From the NCBI GenBank assembly GCA_937927565.1, contig CALBDV010000693.1:1-23957 (forward strand): 23,957 bases of DNA. The letters run 5' to 3'. Of the stretch, positions 22,038-23,957 are shown piece by piece. The notes below the pieces were generated by a model. It was not told the origin of the DNA. It made no database searches and was given only the letters and a program-made list of their open reading frames with translations. The first letter of the stretch is position 1. Every line of letters begins with the position of its first letter. Origin of the DNA: an uncultured Holophagales bacterium (GTDB lineage Bacteria; Acidobacteriota; Thermoanaerobaculia; UBA5066). The position numbers and the translations under genes were made by a program.

Positions 22038-22724
22038 ATGCCGAGCGACCACGAGCCCCGAGATTCCTCCCCCACCGCCACCCCGCCGGCCCCCGGACGC
22101 CGGCCGCTCTGGGCACGCCTGTTCGGGCCGCCCGCACGGCTGATCCTCCGCGCCTTCGGCTGGCGTCTCGAGGGCTCGCTTCCGGAAGACCCGAAGTTCG
22201 TCCTGATCGCCGCGCCCCACACGAGCAACTGGGACCTCGTCCTCATGCTCCTCTGCAGCCTCTCCTACGGCATGTGGCCGTCGTGGGTCGGCAAGCACAC
22301 TATCTTCCAGCCGCCGCTCGGCTGGCTCCTCCGGCTCCTCGGCGGGATCCCCATCGACAGGCGGTCCCGCGGCAACCGCGTCGAGCAACTCGCCGCACTC
22401 TTTGCCGGGCGCGACCGCCTGATCCTGGCCATCCCTCCCGAGGGGTCGCGCTCGAGCCACACGCACTGGAAGAGCGGCTTCTACTGGGTCGCGCGCACCG
22501 CGGACGTCCCGGTCTGCCTCTCCTTCCTCGACTGGGGCACCCGCCGGGCGGGCCTCGGCCCGCTCCTTCGCACGACCGGCGACCTGCGCGCCGACATGGA
22601 CTTCGTCCGGGCGTTCTACGCCGGAAGGACCGGGCGCTTCCCCGAGATGCAGGGGCCGATCCGCCTCGAGGGGGAGGACGGGCCGGCGGCAGACACGCCG
22701 ACTCCTACCAGGCCGGGGATTTAG
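22038..22724 (+). CDS. PlsC-family lysophospholipid acyltransferase
   Basis: A 228-residue acyltransferase. The catalytic HX4D motif is HTSNWD at residues 61-66 (APHTSNWDLVL). The second block GIPIDRRSRG and the third, PPEGSRS, a variant of PEGTRS, are present. Family members acylate lysophosphatidate or related acceptors at the inner membrane. A hydrophobic segment (LVLMLLCSLSYGMW) follows the catalytic His. The N-terminal 20 residues are polar and Pro-rich. The ATG at 22038 is the best start but has no ribosome site; TATCCT at 22017 is a possible -10. It is divergent from the tadA unit and convergent with the PTS gene. Confidence 0.85.
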   Translation: MPSDHEPRDSSPTATPPAPGRRPLWARLFGPPARLILRAFGWRLEGSLPEDPKFVLIAAPHTSNWDLVLMLLCSLSYGMWPSWVGKHTIFQPPLGWLLRLLGGIPIDRRSRGNRVEQLAALFAGRDRLILAIPPEGSRSSHTHWKSGFYWVARTADVPVCLSFLDWGTRRAGLGPLLRTTGDLRADMDFVRAFYAGRTGRFPEMQGPIRLEGEDGPAADTPTPTRPGI

Positions 22725-22749
22725 CGGGCTATCGTCCCGCCGCCCCGCG

Positions 22750-23957
22750 TTACCTGAACGCCTCCACCAGGAGCGCTGCCACGTCCGCGTCGTCGGGCGC
22801 GGCCAGAAGCCGTTCACGGAACCCGGCGTCGGAGAGCCTTCCCGAGAGCGCCTCGATCGTCCTGAGGTGGCGGGAGCCTGCCGCGCCGCTGCGCGTCGCG
22901 ATCAGGATCGCCATCGACACCGGCGCTTCTCCGGCGCCCCACTCCACGGCGGGAGCGAGGCGGACGGCAGCGATCGAGTCGACCCGCACGTGCGGCGAGA
23001 CGCAGTGCGAGACGGCGAAGCCCTGGCCGTCCACATCCGGGGCCGTCTCCTCGTACACCCAGATCGCGTCCTCGACCCGGTCGGCGTCGTCGGCGCGCAG
23101 CGTCAGCTGCAGCAGGTCGGCCAGCTCGCGAACCGCCTCCTCGCGGCTGCGGCTCCTCGACGCGGACCGCACCGTCCCGGCGTCCACGAGGGCACGGGTC
23201 GCCGGAACCCGCTCGATGAGGAGGGCCTCCACCTCCCCCGCCGTCGCCTTCGAGAGCGCTTCGGTGAGAAGGGAACGAGCCCCGCCGGACCTCGTCCGGC
23301 GAAACGCCGCCTTCGCCGCGAGGACGCGCGGCGGGGAGACGCTCACCTCGTCGAAGCCGAGGGCGAGAAGGAGCGGGGCCGCCAGCGGCCGTCCACCCAG
23401 CTCGCCGCAGAGGCCGATCCAGCGGCCCTCCGCGTGCGCGCCATCGACAGCCGCCTCGAGGAGCTTGAGGAACGCCGGGTGGAAGGGGTTCCCGAGGTGG
23501 GCCAGGCGCGTGTCCTCCCGGTCGACCGCGAAGAGGTACTGCGCGAGGTCGTTCGAGCCGACGCTGAAGAAATCGACCTCGCGGGCGATCGCCCGGACCG
23601 AGAGGACGGCCGAAGGGACTTCCAGCATCACCCCGACCTCGACCGCCGGGTCGTGAGCGACGCCCTCGGCGGCGAGGCGTCCTTTCACTCTCTCCACGAG
23701 GGCGCGCAGCTCGCGCGCCTCCTCGGGCGTCCCGACCATCGGGAACATCACCTTCACCGGCCCGACCGCCCCGGCGCGCAGGATCGCCCGGAGCTGCCCG
23801 TCCACGAGGCCGGCGTGCTCGGCGTACATTCGGATCGCCCGGTATCCGAGCGCCGGGTTGCGCTCCGGCAGGTGGCGCAGCCAGGAAAGCGGTTTGTCGG
23901 CCCCGACGTCGAGCGTCCTCACGATGACGGGCCGGCCCGCGGCCAGGCGCGCCGTCT
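22750..23957 (-). CDS. PTS enzyme I fused to EIIA (fructose-type), 5' end outside window
   Basis: The C-terminal ~400 residues of a larger protein; the frame stays open to the window edge, so the internal GTG at 23922 is not the true start. The PEP-binding TIM barrel of enzyme I is clear: RTLDVGADKPL, NPALGYRAIRM, KVMFPMV, GVMLEVPSA, FFSVGSNDLAQY, and the catalytic Cys in GLCGELGGRPLAA. It is followed by a type-2 EIIA domain with the predicted phospho-His in GFAVSHC (codon 23005-23007), SREEAVRELADLL before it and FRERLLAA after. Enzyme I passes phosphate from PEP to HPr; EIIA normally receives it from HPr. Fusions usually place EIIA at the N-terminus. Confidence 0.9.
   Translation of the reverse strand, partial: TARLAAGRPVIVRTLDVGADKPLSWLRHLPERNPALGYRAIRMYAEHAGLVDGQLRAILRAGAVGPVKVMFPMVGTPEEARELRALVERVKGRLAAEGVAHDPAVEVGVMLEVPSAVLSVRAIAREVDFFSVGSNDLAQYLFAVDREDTRLAHLGNPFHPAFLKLLEAAVDGAHAEGRWIGLCGELGGRPLAAPLLLALGFDEVSVSPPRVLAAKAAFRRTRSGGARSLLTEALSKATAGEVEALLIERVPATRALVDAGTVRSASRSRSREEAVRELADLLQLTLRADDADRVEDAIWVYEETAPDVDGQGFAVSHCVSPHVRVDSIAAVRLAPAVEWGAGEAPVSMAILIATRSGAAGSRHLRTIEALSGRLSDAGFRERLLAAPDDADVAALLVEAFR

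Noticed and set aside
1..23957. CRISPR array, insertion sequence or toxin-antitoxin module
   Set aside because: No regularly spaced repeats, transposase motifs or toxin-antitoxin gene pair were found on either strand.

Overview
The window is 23,957 bp of high-GC bacterial chromosome, close to fully coding, with no gene-free stretch over 300 bp. I see no phage, integrase, insertion sequence or CRISPR array. The mix of dnaX-recR next to an MglB/MglA-type roadblock/GTPase pair, several SpoIIE-type (PPM) phosphatases, a GGDEF-EAL protein and heavy GTG start use suggests a free-living, signalling-rich Gram-negative lineage such as Acidobacteriota or a relative of the old delta-proteobacteria. This assignment is inference; no rRNA is present to settle it.

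Left part (1-6110, all minus strand): a perfect AT-rich inverted repeat at the edge, a methyltransferase, a GAF-GGDEF-EAL cyclic-di-GMP protein, and a tightly coupled trio reading CPBP-like membrane protein, SprT-like zinc metallopeptidase, GAF-PPM phosphatase. Next, a beta-hydroxyacid dehydrogenase (plus) converges with a gamma-glutamyltransferase (minus), and a small secreted protein follows (plus).

Middle (9550-15820): quinolinate synthase NadA, a multi-spanning membrane PPM phosphatase and a small P-loop ATPase/kinase lie in one minus-strand row. On the plus strand are a secreted alpha/beta hydrolase, a PolB-type 3'-5' exonuclease and a degenerate receiver-domain protein. The hydrolase/exonuclease junction holds a duplicated start region around an all-G:C hairpin.

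Right part (15835-23957): a minus-strand row reads SRP RNA, dnaX, recR, mglB, mglA. The SRP RNA U-tract ends one base before the dnaX start codon. Two tRNA-Ser genes (GGA, CGA) point away from each other around a second small secreted protein, a diverged paralogue of the first. Then come a zinc-ribbon protein, tadA with a tiny coupled ORF before it, a PlsC-family acyltransferase, and the C-terminal part of a PTS enzyme I fused to an EIIA domain, cut by the window edge.

No single well-known accessory system is present. The most interesting candidates are the MglB C-terminal tail that looks like the FliM CheY-docking peptide next to a degenerate receiver protein, the SRP RNA/dnaX junction, the duplicated secreted protein family, and the start-region duplication at 14539-14633.
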